This document shows, piece after piece, positions 25,001 to 33,667 of a DNA stretch of 64,000 nucleotides. Numbering within the stretch: position 1 is the first letter of the stretch; each line of letters begins with the position of its first letter. Position numbers and translations under genes: made by a program. This stretch comes from Platycnemis pennipes (taxonomy: Eukaryota; Arthropoda; Insecta; Odonata; Platycnemididae): the NCBI GenBank assembly GCA_933228895.1, contig OW121852.1:54850872-54914871 (forward strand), written 5' to 3'. The notes under the pieces are model-generated. The model did not search any database. It worked only from the letters and a program-made list of their open reading frames with translations, and was not told the origin of the DNA.

Positions 25001-25566
25001 GATGGGACGTTAAGCCGTGGTCCCCTTGGCGCCTTTCGTTAAGAGTAGGCTAATGCCGACGCCGGGTTTCTCTCCACCCTTCCTCCGTTCCCTAAAAACT
25101 CCTACCATTACCCACCTATCCTATATGGCGCAAATGACCTCAGCTGTCGGTCGCCTCCCGTAAATAACCAACCAACCAATCATTTGCGGAAGTGATGGTC
25201 GGGAGATATCGCGGTTATGTGCCGTACGAGATGCTGGCAATGAAACGGTCGGTCGGCTGTGAGCGGACGTGATAACGCTTGGCCGCATTTGGCGATGCAG
25301 CGCTCTTCGAAGCTGAGCGAAGCGATCGCGTCCAGAGACGCTGACTCACCCTTGCCGCGTCTCTTCGCCCGCCTAGCCAGTGGTGTCGCCTCGGCCCTCT
25401 CCTTGGGCCCCATGGGCCATTCCGTCGCGGAGCACCCCACTTGTGCTACTGCCCTCCGCCCCCACGCCGTACTCTCCGTTCTTGAGCTGCGCGAAGGCGT
25501 GGTCGAGCCATCATCCCCCTGGCATGTCGGCGGACTCGGCGGCGACTTTCTCATGCACGGCAGATC
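6773..25566 (-). CDS. Unrecognised multi-exon gene with exon-duplicated Cys/His motif and acidic runs (partial)
   Basis: Six exons on the - strand join as complement(6773..7040, 10594..10713, 14857..14982, 18928..19373, 22662..22732, 25350..25566). Every junction has AG and GT at the right places and the phases run 0/1, 1/0, 0/2, 2/2, 2/2, 2/0, so about 416 residues read through without a stop. In order the product has a Ser/Pro- and Arg-rich segment ending RRAKRRGK, the piece KKEAIRWRYAGPPWYTALSD, a block with MGLTPMPTSGQIQVAMAACI and an acidic end, then three tandem Cys/His units, each followed by Glu/Asp. I do not recognise the family. No membrane segment is visible, and Zn binding by the units is an inference. 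Start and stop are outside what I can see, and extra exons whose lengths are multiples of three may be missing. Exons at 25.4, 19.1 and 6.9 kb are far richer in GC and CpG than the surrounding introns. Confidence 0.6.
7736..8262 (+). repeat. Decayed tRNA-derived SINE, interrupted
   Basis: The segment matches the full SINE at 24850-25178 in pieces. TGATGTGGTGGCTAG (about 7747) matches its head, CCCGAAGGCCCGGGTCGA (about 8041) its B-box region, and CCTTCCTCCATTCCCTA followed by CAGCTGACGGTCGCC its 3' body. About 260 bases between 7762 and 8021 have no counterpart and may be a later insertion, with CTAG present at both edges. It lies in an intron-side region just 5' of the Glu-rich exon. Confidence 0.5.
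8270..10590. other. Intron of the - strand gene; nothing recognised
   Basis: This AT-rich stretch lies between the second and third Cys/His exons. I see no further exon with matching phase and no RNA gene. A short segment near 9270-9310 has weak A- and B-box resemblance but no clear SINE body. Confidence 0.4.
10594..10713 (-). CDS. Exon with second Cys/His unit
   Basis: The acceptor is TTGGATATCCCCCAG before 10713 and the donor is CGGAA|gtaagt at 10594, both on the - strand. The 120-base exon has phases 2/2 and encodes EECSTRCTWCGACSEHC, then IPPMVCEEEKEDEEEE. Spacing of the Cys and His residues matches the units at 14.9 and 7.0 kb, which supports exon duplication. Overlapping open frames on both strands are shadows. 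Confidence 0.6.
11358..11624. repeat. MITE, third copy of the 298-681 family
   Basis: The left end reads GGGCCATATACAGAGTCTCA and the right end GAAATTCTGAATATGATCC, matching the 298-681 element. Internal blocks also match: ACCATATCGAGG then GAATTTGTA, and GATATTTTATGACGTA near the right end. The open frame at 11299-11577 is therefore repeat sequence, not a gene. Confidence 0.6.
11765..12245 (-). mobile_element. RTE-like LINE relic, 3' end, reverse orientation
   Basis: On the - strand, in shifting frames, the translation gives EKANGKNGKGRL..., KEEKWINIKNLADRRIES and other pieces that match the tail of the LINE at 5160-5690 (GKNGKGRPRM, NMKRLAVRR). Frameshifts and stops show a decayed copy. 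It lies in the intron between the first and second Cys/His exons. Confidence 0.6.
12250..14130. other. Intron of the - strand gene; nothing recognised
   Basis: AT-rich sequence without splice-bounded open frames in a usable phase. No repeat with a second copy in the window was found here. Confidence 0.4.
14135..14520 (-). mobile_element. LINE relic, C-terminal end of ORF2
   Basis: The - strand gives RRLKWLGHARR, then a block around KNPKGRS with RRGRP-like Arg/Lys residues, then LKADDVLGDGLV, broken by several stops. The order LxWLGH, RxPxxAL, RxRGRP, ELKxxxxxW is the usual post-reverse-transcriptase tail of non-LTR retrotransposons. This is a different family from the GKNGKGRPRM copies. It is a dead fragment in the intron just 3' of the first Cys/His exon. 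Confidence 0.5.
14857..14982 (-). CDS. Exon with first Cys/His unit
   Basis: The acceptor is GTTGCGGGTCAG before 14982 and the donor is AAAGAGAG|gtatgt at 14857, on the - strand. The 126-base exon has phases 2/2 and encodes WCEWCGECNTHC, then FLPTPVCDEDDDGKG and a Lys/Asp/Glu-rich end. The phase-2 boundaries are the same as those of the 10.6-kb exon, so the unit can be added or removed without a frameshift. Confidence 0.6.
15000..17840. other. Intron of the - strand gene; one notable palindrome
   Basis: No exon or RNA gene is recognised. The stretch contains a 32-bp palindrome at 16501-16532 preceded by a TTGCAATC-rich run. An open frame on the - strand at 17499-17690 contains SADETHF, reminiscent of a mariner-type transposase motif, but nothing else supports that. 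Confidence 0.4.
16501..16532. repeat. Perfect 32-bp palindrome
   Basis: Each arm is TTTCGACTGGCATGCA and the centre is GCATGCATGC. There is no loop, so the DNA could extrude a cruciform. The flanks hold repeats of TGCAATC or CAATC, which may be the remains of a short foldback element. Confidence 0.75.
17848..18078. mobile_element. MITE with near-complete inverted repeat and TTAA flanks
   Basis: The ends are GGCCGCTTTACACGATACAA and its exact complement TTGTATCGTGTAAAGCGGCC, and the inverted similarity continues to about 57 bases (TACAATTTCTTGTACAA on both arms). TTAA lies immediately outside each end (17844-17847 and 18079-18082). TTAA target sites are the mark of piggyBac-family transposition. 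The 231-bp element has no coding capacity, so it must have been mobilised in trans. A decayed piggyBac transposase lies at 57 kb, but its end sequence differs. Confidence 0.8.
18085..18925. other. Intron side of the 19-kb exon; nothing recognised
   Basis: No open exon, RNA gene or repeat boundary is visible. The stretch becomes more GC-rich towards the exon at 18928. Confidence 0.4.
18928..19373 (-). CDS. Largest exon: conserved-looking block plus acidic tail
   Basis: The acceptor is TTTCACCCCCTGCAG before 19373 and the donor is GAGACCAG|gtgaac at 18928, on the - strand. It starts in phase 0 and ends in phase 2, giving 148 codons. The first half reads KAVDSLALSLKLDIEEGG, then MKVLSEMGLTPMPTSGQIQV and CIMDVKALRMGAH, compact and low in complexity bias. 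The second half is acidic (SVKKVEEEDEAVVGVVEYG, SEELTEDDYAEEETDNYL). No family was recognised. The high GC and CpG content stands out from the flanking AT-rich DNA. Confidence 0.65.
19979..20188 (-). repeat. Diverged tRNA-derived SINE, reverse orientation
   Basis: Read on the - strand, a B-box-like GGTCGAATCCCGGGG (about 20140-20155) is followed by a body ending GGTGAGCTCTACC at 19979-19991. The CCCAGGGAAGAG block inside matches the SINEs at 63127-63354 and 48634-48838. The match is weaker than between those two, so it is an older or sister-family copy. Confidence 0.4.
20190..22660. other. Intron between the 71-base exon and the 19-kb exon; nothing recognised
   Basis: AT-rich sequence. No splice-bounded frame fits the phase-0 junction of the flanking exons and no RNA gene was found. 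Confidence 0.4.
22662..22732 (-). CDS. Short 71-base exon
   Basis: The acceptor CCACTTGCAG precedes 22732-shifted sequence TGGATAAG... on the - strand (the acceptor itself reads ACTTGCAG), and the donor is GTTCAG|gtaaat at 22662. Its two leading bases complete a Val codon with the last G of the 25.4-kb exon, and 23 codons follow: DKKEAIRWRYAGPPWY, then TALSDVQ. It ends in phase 0, as the next exon requires. It is too short to appear as a long open frame; phase fit on both sides is the main support. Confidence 0.55.
22735..24145. other. Intron of the - strand gene; nothing recognised
   Basis: Several short open frames on the + strand (23282-23988) overlap and lack domains or splice support. 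No repeat copy was recognised. Confidence 0.4.
24150..24725 (+). repeat. Unclassified ~570-bp repeat, copy 1
   Basis: This segment aligns with the reverse complement of 44022-44580 over nearly all its length. Shared blocks include TTATTGCCGAATC, AAGACCCGTATTTTTC, GTTATAAGCGGTGAAAAACT, CGGTGGGCGT and TTTCAGTTCCGAGTAAAC. Neither copy shows an open frame that is conserved between them, and I could not fix terminal inverted repeats or target duplications. It is a dispersed repeat, class unknown. Confidence 0.65.
24838..25190 (+). mobile_element. Full-length tRNA-derived SINE with 12-bp target site duplications
   Basis: The body spans 24850-25178. The A box is in GTGGTGGCTAGAGTACTGG and the B box is GGTTCGATTCC at about 24903. 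The non-tRNA part includes GGATGGGACGTTAAGC, and the 3' end is a run of AACC repeats. ATCATTTGCGGA occurs exactly on both sides (24838-24849 and 25179-25190), so the insertion is young and was made by target-primed reverse transcription using a partner LINE. It lies in an intron of the - strand gene, antisense to it. A decayed relative is at 7736-8262. Confidence 0.88.
25350..25566 (-). CDS. Upstream exon, Ser/Pro- and Arg-rich
   Basis: The acceptor is GTGTGAATCAACAG before 25566 and the donor is GGCAAGG|gtgagt at 25350, on the - strand. Only one - frame is open between these sites: DLPCMRKSPPSPPTCQGDDG, then a Ser/Thr/Arg stretch, then PMGPKERAEATPLARRAKRRGK. It starts in phase 0 and ends in phase 1. 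GC and CpG are very high, so open frames on the + strand here are expected by chance. A SINE with 12-bp target duplications (24838-25190) sits about 160 bases 3' of the donor, inside the intron. Confidence 0.5.
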
Positions 25567-25569
25567 CTG

Positions 25570-28110
25570 TTGATTCACACAAACACTCAATCAATAGATA
25601 ATATTCCCTGGATATGGCAGAAAGAGAATTCAGGAGTTTTCGAGTCGGAAAATTTCCTGCAGTGCCCAAATCTGATCTGAGTAATCGAGGAAATATTGTA
25701 CATTCACGCCCCTAATTACTATTTTTTTCCAAAATATTAGTGCAGCCTGTTAGAGTCTGCTCTGCATGTGGCTAGTTTGAACTTAGAAACAGTATGGTCT
25801 GTGTAGCTGCTTTATTTCCTGGGTGAATGTAATTAACCTTGCAATAAACCCAGTGATGTGATTGCTAAGAATGTGAATTGTGAGTGTCTGGTGTGTAGCC
25901 CATCCTTTTGCTTACCCCTCGCTTTACAGATTTCTCGATTTCTCCTGTGCACATATTAATTCGTATAAACTGCGTACCTCTTCGTGTGTGTGACGTTTTA
26001 ATTGAGAAGCTAAATTGTTTGTTTTATAGATTTCTACTGGTTAGGTTGTGTTTTGATGCAAGGTCCCTCCGCTTCTCATTGCAATCATCTATTGCCTCCA
26101 TCGCTTCTCTATTTCTCTCTTCAAGTGAGCATATGTTTCCTCCCTCTTCATACTATCCATAATGCACAACTTCATTAGGACTAGCCTTTTTATCTTCGGC
26201 CCTTGGAAACAGCAATAGTTATGTCGTTTCCCGGTGCATTTCGCTCCTAGGATAAAATGAATTGTGGTCCTTCAGACCACCTTGATGGAAAATAGTGGTA
26301 TATTTTTCCTCTTCTGCTTCGGAAAAAAAACATCTATTACGATCTTCAGGTACTCCTATTGTGCTATAATTAACATTTTACCCCCATAAGGTAGAATAAA
26401 CCTAAACTAGTAACTAAAACAACCCTGAGCACAAACCAACCACTCCAATTACGCAGATGCACATCTCTCCTAATGTGACGTAGTAACATGAAATTATATC
26501 ATAAAATTAGCCCATCGTTCAGAAATTTACCCATTCAAGATGGTATTGGTAACGATGTTAAAGAAATCAAGGCCAAAAATAGATTCACACCGCGATTGCT
26601 GCAACAAGGCAGCTACTGCGTACCAAAGAGACTTGTATTGTATAGCATGGTATTGGCTTCTAGCGGCATAACAAGTAATTAGGTACTCCTTTAGCGGATA
26701 TTTTCGTTGGAAAATGGAAGATCCCATGAAATATCCGCAATTAACAGCACACCGATCCTGGTGTTATTGTTAGTGGAATTCCTATTTTTTTCCTTTCAAG
26801 TGCCTGCCTCGGATTTTCTAGTTATGCACATGTCATAGAAATTTATTGAAAAACCTACCGTCTACTCCTAAATTTAGCGAATAGGTTACTTGAAAATTGT
26901 CTTCTTAATTACTTCATTTAGACGATATAGTACCTCTCTTGGTCAGATATAGCTCAGACCGCTGTTGCGTATCTTTTCTCTTATTCCCCAACTCTGCAGA
27001 AAGTGCCTCGCCTTATTCGACATTGGTCGTCATTGCATTTCTTTTCGTAGTTTCACATTGTTCCATTCTCCTGACTCCACCACGAAATAAAATATGCATA
27101 GGTTATTTATTGAATTAGCATTTTTTTACACGATTTCTTTTCAGTAATGGTTTCCTCGCGTGCATATTTTGTCACCTGTTTGATGTCCCGTTAGGTCAAT
27201 TTAGGATAGTTATTCTGTGGTCGTAAAAAGTATTTTCGAAAATAAAAGGAAAAAGTAAGGTGATAGAAATGAATAATGGCTTTTTTCCTGTCGGAAAGAG
27301 AGCCTAATTTCGAAATCTGTCCTAGTAAGATCTGTGGAGAGATTTACCGACCTAGGAAAAAATGTTTTCTTCCGATAGAGCTCTTGATCGGCCTTCGAGC
27401 GACGTAAGTTCTTGCTCTTTCAATGATATTCGCCTTCTCGCATCTTAATGGAGAGGATACTCGTCGAAGGGCAGCCGGAAACTTTCTAAGGGTGGACATT
27501 TTCTATACCGCTTTCTTCAAATATTCGTTGCTCACAATAGAACCAAGGATCACATTTGCGTTATTCCGAACTTCTCATTCACAAATTTTAGTGCCGAAAT
27601 TCATTCGTGGATTCTTTCTTCATTTTTGTGAATGGTTGTCTAAATTAATCAGTATTGAAGCGTCCTAATATTATTTATCTGGTCCATCACGTTTTCGCCA
27701 CAATCGATGGCACGTGGAGATAATCTGAATGCCATGAATAGCGTCAGCTGACGGATGTTGCTTTTGAAGTATTAAATTCTCACCTACAATACTGCTTACA
27801 AAATTTTCTCCTATTTTTTCTGCTGCAGGTTACTATAATTCTCTTCAACTCCTTCCACTACCCTTCAACTCTATTGCTCATCTTTTTGCTTGCTATAACA
27901 GGGAAAGATTGGATTCAAAATAGAAGGCTAACTGGTTTCCCGTTTCACTCTTTATGAAACAAATATCCTGGTAATTTAGTCCAATAATAAGTATATTCCT
28001 ATATTCCTATTAATATAAGTTGTTGATAGCTAAGTTTATTTTCGTATAATTGGGTGTTCCAGGGAGACCCCTAAGGTTCGCAAGGAGACCAGTTTTTTTT
28101 CAATTTCTAC
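25570..28110. other. Upstream of the 25.4-kb exon; nothing recognised
   Basis: This probably includes an intron or the 5' flank of the - strand gene. I found no exon that ends in phase 0 to join the acceptor at 25566, and no RNA genes or clear repeats. Confidence 0.35.
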
Positions 28111-28119
28111 AGTTATGCA

Positions 28120-28750
28120 AGAGAGAAGGGGCCAACCAATGTTAAACTAGGAAAACAAAAACTGGAAGAGATGAAAGAGTTCTGTTACCTAGGAAGCCGA
28201 GTAACCAACGATGGACGAAGCAAGAATGAAATAGTCAGTAGAATAGCCCAGGCAAAGAGGGCATTCCACCAAAAGAAGAACCTACTTACATCTGGAAATA
28301 CAAGGGTGGAAGTTGGGAAACAATTCATCAGAATGTACATCTGGAGCGTGTTTCTTTATGACAGTGAGGCATGGACAATGACAGCAGCGGAGAAGAAAAG
28401 GGTTGAATCATTCGAAATAAAGGTGCTACCGAAGAATGATAAAGATTAAAAGGATCGACCGAGTGACAAACGAGGAAGTTCTAAGAAGAGTGGGGGAAAA
28501 GAGAAGTCTGCTGAAAACTAAGAATAATACGGGACAACTTAATCAGCCATATCTTAAGATACGATGCCCTTATGAAGACAATAATCGAGGGAAAAGTGAA
28601 CGGGAAGAACGGTAAAAGAAGGCCTCGTATGAGATATTATGGATCAGGTCGTGAAGGATGTGAAAGAGAGAAATTAATATGAAGAGTTTAGCCGATAGAA
28701 GATAGAAGTCGGGGATGTGTCAAACCAATCCTAAGGCTATTGTTAATGAA
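28120..28750 (+). mobile_element. RTE-like LINE relic, same family as 5160-5690
   Basis: The frame open from 28171 gives MKEFCYLGSRVTNDG, then NEIVSRIAQAKRAFHQKK, then MYIWSVFLYDSEAWTMTAAE, and DNA similarity to 5160-5690 continues through CGGGAAGAACGGTAAAAGAA to AAACCAATCCTAAGG. YLGSxITxDG and RIxxAKxAF are usual features just after the reverse transcriptase thumb. This copy reaches further 5' than the one at 5 kb, but it has frameshifts after 28430 and lacks endonuclease and reverse transcriptase cores. Confidence 0.75.
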
Positions 28751-28754
28751 ACTC

Positions 28755-31300
28755 CCCACCCATAAGGGAATCCTGCGTACGCCAGTGCTTAACACACAGC
28801 CCTTGGTAGACTGAGAGGATGATACAGCCGATTTTAATATTTTATATCCTAGTTCTACAAAACATTACTTATCCATTCACTCTGGTGTTGTTCGCGGAAC
28901 CAAAAGAATAACTATAACAGTTAACACGTGATTTTGAAAAAAACTGGGCTTAATACGAAAATAAACTCGTGGTGTTCAAATTTATTTCATACGTCTGTCT
29001 ACTCTTATGCATGGGAGCAAGCATAAATATCTGCCCAAGGTCCTCAAAATGACTTGAAGTTGCCTATCGTTGTGAAAGGACAAAGTTTTACTATCCTTAT
29101 GAATGGGTGCACGAAATGGAAGTGACCATAAATAATACTTCAGAATAGTTTCCCTCCTTGCTCTTTTTTTTATATTATCAGTGTAACCTGTAAAAACATT
29201 CTTTTCGTAGTTAAATAAACATATTTAGAATGAGAAATAAAATTAAGAGTCATGAAGTGACTTGATCTTATCTAAAGCGCATTATAACGCTTAGTTCACG
29301 TGTTTCTTCGTTGATAAATTTTAGGTTTGAACATCGGCCTTAAATATCATAATACTTATATTACTGGTGTTCTTTCGGTAAGGATAACTTTTCATGGATT
29401 AATGCATCTCTTCGACACAACTGAGCATTTATTTTCCTGTGAAATTTCCCTCTATTTGTTATATATCATGAATACATTTGAAAAAAGGTAATGACTTAAG
29501 AAGTTGTGTGTCTCAGTACTTAAGAACGTTTGGTTGGTTAGAAGGAAATATTAAAAACACGCTTCGGTACCACTTCTAAGAAGCCTATTGGCAGTATTTT
29601 ACCGAAAATCTGAAAACTATTTTGTCATTTGTTGAGGGAAAATACCTTATTGGGTGTGAATGGCTTTTTTATCTTCCATTCTGCATTACAATCCCATTTC
29701 CTCTTGAATAGATCGCCTTCTTTCTCAAAATTTTCGTCGTCACTGAAATTCAAGTTGACTTTTTCTCCTCCTATATTTAAGCAAATGGTGTTGTACCCTT
29801 GTCTGAAATCTTCACGGCAACCACTGCACGGTGATTGAATGCCAATGGACATCTTGGCCACAGTTGTTTTGCAGTATTTTGGTATTTTTTTACCGTATCC
29901 TTTTCTGTACTTCGGGATAGTGGTGGCAACTCTTGAAGAAAGCTAATGACATCACTCAAAATGTGTTGTTATCCCTACCAGTTCTAAATCCTGGAAATTT
30001 CGTTCCAAAACGCTAAAATAAACAAAATACTCGCTTAAATAACAATGCTTAGCATGCCTAGTGTTTGTCCTCCTACGTCATTGTTGATTTATGATGTAGG
30101 AAAACCTCTTTATCATTTCTTTTCCTGAATTATTAGTCTCGAATATAAATACAATTGGCCCTTATCCTTCAACCTTTTCTTTAAAAATCATTTTTAACAA
30201 ATGATGGCCATTCAACGTAACATTCAATCTTTGTTCATCTCCATAGCATAATTTATTCTTCTGTAATAGTTTCTCAATTGATTCTGAAAAAATGCCTCAC
30301 TTGAAAATTGCTGTCCGCATTGAGTTTTGTACTTTAATAGTTTTTACATTGACGCAATATCCCGAATAAATATTGCCGCGGCCTAACAAACTTCAGACGT
30401 AGCTGATAACTTCAGGCTTAACTACGTGATACATTTCCATAATGGAAAAAAAGAAGAAAATAACGTAGTTGCGTCTTCGGGTGAACACGTAACTACGTTA
30501 TGAAACCCGGGTCGTGCTTATTTAAATATAAAGAGAACCTAACGAAGTTTCATTCTTTTAAACTTCAGACGTGTTTTTCCATCAAATTTGGATTCTATCC
30601 AGCTTCGAATTAAATACAACTAATGTATGTCGACTTATAGGTAAAATTACCTCTTGTAATAAATGAGAAAGGCGAAACGGTGTCGAAGGTCATCCTCACG
30701 GCAACTGGCCTTCGCCACCGTCATGGTACGACCACGGTGTTGTTCTTTAATGCAAAAATTCATTACATTCACGATTTCCATGAATTTTCGATCGAGACCT
30801 CCTCATCCCTAGTAAAATATTCTGCGCATTCTTTTAATACCTTCTATTAATAGAATATTCCCCTACGGTAAATTAAGGCGATAACATTAACGGAAATAAT
30901 AATAATCGTAGTTATATTTTCGAGAATAACACGGTAAAGAGCTTCGTATTTATCGCGAGAATTAGCTAGAAAAAATTTTGGAGATTCAAAATGAATCGAG
31001 GAGCACTTATCAAACCACTACTAATTAGTTTGTGAAGCGCTTGATGAATTTAAGTATACTTTGCAAAAACGTAGTTTTTGGCTGTTCCCTACCGGCTGTC
31101 CGGTTTTTAGGGATACCCCGGTCTCCTCCCCGTACCCTCGCCACGCTTACTCATTTTGGTAATCATCTGGATTAAGTCGTTTAAAGATAGCTCGTGATCA
31201 ATACGAACACCGTGTTTGTTGGATAGTAACGTTGACTGTCATAAACCTAGCCATCCAATCGGTGGACTCGAGCTCGAACCGTGAATACTTGGACGAAAGC
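28755..31300. other. Intergenic stretch between the two divergent genes; one candidate exon
   Basis: Mostly AT-rich sequence. Overlapping - strand frames at 29625-29959 have no recognisable motif. A candidate first exon of the - strand gene lies at 30651-30724. If both genes start near here, 30.7-31.4 kb would be a shared divergent promoter region; no TATA or initiator was firmly identified. Confidence 0.3.
30651..30724 (-). CDS. Candidate first coding exon on the - strand
   Basis: On the - strand, CGTACC precedes an ATG at 30724; 24 codons follow (MTVAKASCREDDLRHRF, then AFLIYYK) up to a donor AAGAG|gtaatt at 30651, leaving phase 2. The 25.4-kb exon starts in phase 0, so a direct join fails and an unseen exon would be needed. 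It may be chance. Confidence 0.22.
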
Positions 31301-31380
31301 ATTAATCCATCTTAATCGTCTGCAGCGCTTTCACCTCACTCACACTCTCTCTCGTCGTCTTTCTCTATTGTTACCTCGGT

Positions 31381-31464
31381 ATGCCCTGTGATTATGGTTT
31401 GGAAACAGTGGTATCTGACAAGCAAATGAATGGGCTTAACCAAGCCACAGTCTTCGACCTGAAA
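31381..31464 (+). CDS. Candidate 5' exon with upstream open reading frame
   Basis: ATG at 31381 follows a pyrimidine-rich, TCACTC-containing leader and opens 28 codons (MPCDYGLETVVSDKQMNG, then LNQATVFDLK) ending at a consensus donor AAA|gtaagt. It would join exon 33614-33667 in phase 0 (VSLRHQYEGLEEKHLRIG) and stop at 35171 in the next exon. That frame differs from the acyltransferase frame, so on such an mRNA it would be a 67-codon upstream ORF overlapping the main start. It could also belong to another gene or be chance. Confidence 0.3.
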
Positions 31465-31469
31465 GTAAG

Positions 31470-33610
31470 TTTAATCAGTGAGGATTGATCTCACCAAGTA
31501 CTAAGCCCACCTGGTTGTGATGTTCTTGCATCGATCCGTAAAGGAGGCACGCGTTCGCCTGTGGTTTCTTCGATGCGTATTGCAATCATAACATCATCAC
31601 TCAGAGTGGGCGCAGCTGAACGTGTCTACAGAGGCTTCGGCCGGATTTGAACCGGTGTCATCTCCCTCCCCTCGCAGTCTGAGACTGAGCGTCTGCGTGT
31701 AATTGCGTTGGGGTTCTCTGGAGGGGTGGAAAATTAGAGCGAGGTGGTGTGCTCATGTAGTTACGCGGTCAGCGAGGCAGGCATTGAATGGTTTCTTTGG
31801 CCTTTTGGACGCACCCCTCCCCCATACTGCGATTCTCCACAAATTTAATATCCCCATCTTCGCAGTTTCACACCAACAGGTCCCTTCTAACCCATTTGCA
31901 TTGCTTTCAAATCAGAGTCGATACTGTCCACGTATTAGGTATTAGTTCTTCCGCGCGTAAAAGGTCAAAATTTACGTGTCTACCAGTATCTATTGGGAAA
32001 TTATCGCGTGAAGCGTCCCGCGTGGCGTCTTTCTGTTCAGCCCTCTTGCCCTTGCAATATTTCGTTGAACCCTGGCAGATAGTCTGATGAGGAGTAACTC
32101 TTGGATAGTTGTACGAAAATATTTTTAACGTTGGGATTTGCTGGTAGAGATAAGCCTCAGCGATTAACTGATTAATTTTTGTACTAAATCAGCGATTACT
32201 GTAGAAGGATTCGAACAAAACTGTCCACAGAATAGTTGGAGATAACTCCACCTCGATATAATAGTCTTATTTTATGAGCCAAAGTCGCTTCTTCGGTTTA
32301 CTTTGATTGCGACAGCGTACAGGCCGTCAACTAGCATTACTCTCGTCCAACTAAAAACGTTCGCCCAGAAATGGAGATACTTAATTGGCATTTACTTGAA
32401 TGCCCTTAATCCTTCAGGCTTGAAGTCGTGGTTGGGGTTCCGTGGAAGAGGGCCAAGTTCTACACTGCGGTGTTTCAATATGACTGAGCCTCAATGTGGC
32501 GGTATGAATATCGCGTCATATTGAATCACTGCGGTGTTTAAATATGACGTAATTAATTGAAATGCATCTATTTTTCGGCTTTCACCGTGATGCATAAATC
32601 TCTGATGATAATTTTACATATTTTTGGCAAATGTAGTATTTATCTTCCTTGGCTCTCAAGTTCATATTTACAAAGCGTGGGAACCAATGATCAAACGATC
32701 CCGCCTCATTTATCTCATCAGCCCTATTTTATTTCCATCGAGGCAAAAATTTCGTGTAATCTCTCGCAACTGTTCAGCTGTACTACTCGAAGAAATCGTG
32801 AGAAGTGTCACTGCTTCAATAGTTTCTCCTTATTGTGAACAGCATTGAGTCTACCCATAATGTGCAGGTTATCGTCAGGTTTGATTAATGGTGGTAGTGG
32901 TGCCGTGGTGCTTCGCTTTTTGGAATATGCAACCAAGGAAGGGCCATTTTTTTGTTTCTTAATTGAAGCAAAAACCTAAGACGAGGAACCAATGATTTAT
33001 CGCATATGATAATTTAGGTACCTTCATAAACGTCATTGGAATTGTATCTTTCCCTACGCCGACAAACATACTACCGTGTATGATGGCAGCATTTTCCAGT
33101 GTTAACGAAAATATATTTAAAACCTTTAATATATTAAAGGTTTTAAATGACAAATTCTGAGTAGTACCTCGCTTAGGCATGTGTATCTGTTACAGGATTC
33201 AGGTATTGCGAACCAGCCGCGATGCCCGCTGATATGCACAGTGGCGGAATTTCCAACGAGAAAAAAATTATTTACCTTGACCTTGTCCCGGTCAAGGTGA
33301 ATGCTTTTTTGTGTGTAAATTCTGCTAATATGTTCCTTAATTTTGTACTCACCTCGTAGCCTCTCTTTTTATCTTGATAGAAGCAGAGGGATCCGTAAAT
33401 CAATAAATCGTGATTGATTTTTCAAACGCTCCCAATCTAATAGATCGGATTGAAACTTTTGGACTTTATGATGCAATTTCAGTATTCATCCGGGGGATTT
33501 GTTTTTATCCAAGCATATGGCTATAATTTTTTTATTCTGTGTTATTTTAGTCCTTGTGAACTGTTCGAATTGAAATATACTCTAGTAATTTATTTTCCTT
33601 TGTTGATTTT
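31470..33610. other. Probable 5' flank or first intron of the acyltransferase gene
   Basis: No protein or RNA gene is recognised. A perfect B box on the - strand (GGTTCAAATCC, near 31640) lacks a convincing A box. CACTGCGGTGTTT(C/A)AATATGAC is repeated at 32463-32484 and 32527-32548. A 34-bp palindrome lies at 33115-33148. Confidence 0.35.
33115..33148. repeat. Perfect 34-bp AT-rich palindrome
   Basis: The arms ATTTAAAACCTTTAATA and its complement meet without a loop at 33131/33132. It sits about 470 bases upstream of the first coding exon of the acyltransferase gene. Function unknown. Confidence 0.7.
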
Positions 33611-33613
33611 CAG

Positions 33614-33667
33614 GTTTCACTTAGGCATCAATATGAAGGACTGGAAGAAAAGCATCTACGAATTGGT
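33614..33667 (+). CDS. AGPAT5: AGPAT5-like exon 1 (first possible coding exon)
   Basis: The acceptor TTGATTTTCAG precedes 33614, and the best donor is TTGGT|gtgagt at 33667. ATG at 33633 opens MKDWKKSIYEL, and its last two bases plus the G at 35106 make a Val codon in frame with the next exon. Length and phase fit, but this N-terminal piece has no recognisable conservation, so the exon may be partly or wholly untranslated. Confidence 0.5.

Noticed and set aside
25259..25601. Open frame of 104 codons on the + strand over the GC-rich exon
   Set aside because: No splice or family support; the - strand frame fits the phase of the next exon.
29625..29959. Overlapping - strand open frames with a CxxC (SPCSGCRED)
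   Set aside because: Two frames compete, no splice sites fit and no family was recognised; possibly an old repeat.
31625..31715. tRNA gene or SINE on the - strand (B box GGTTCAAATCC)
   Set aside because: The B box is perfect, but the A box is poor and no cloverleaf or repeat body could be drawn.
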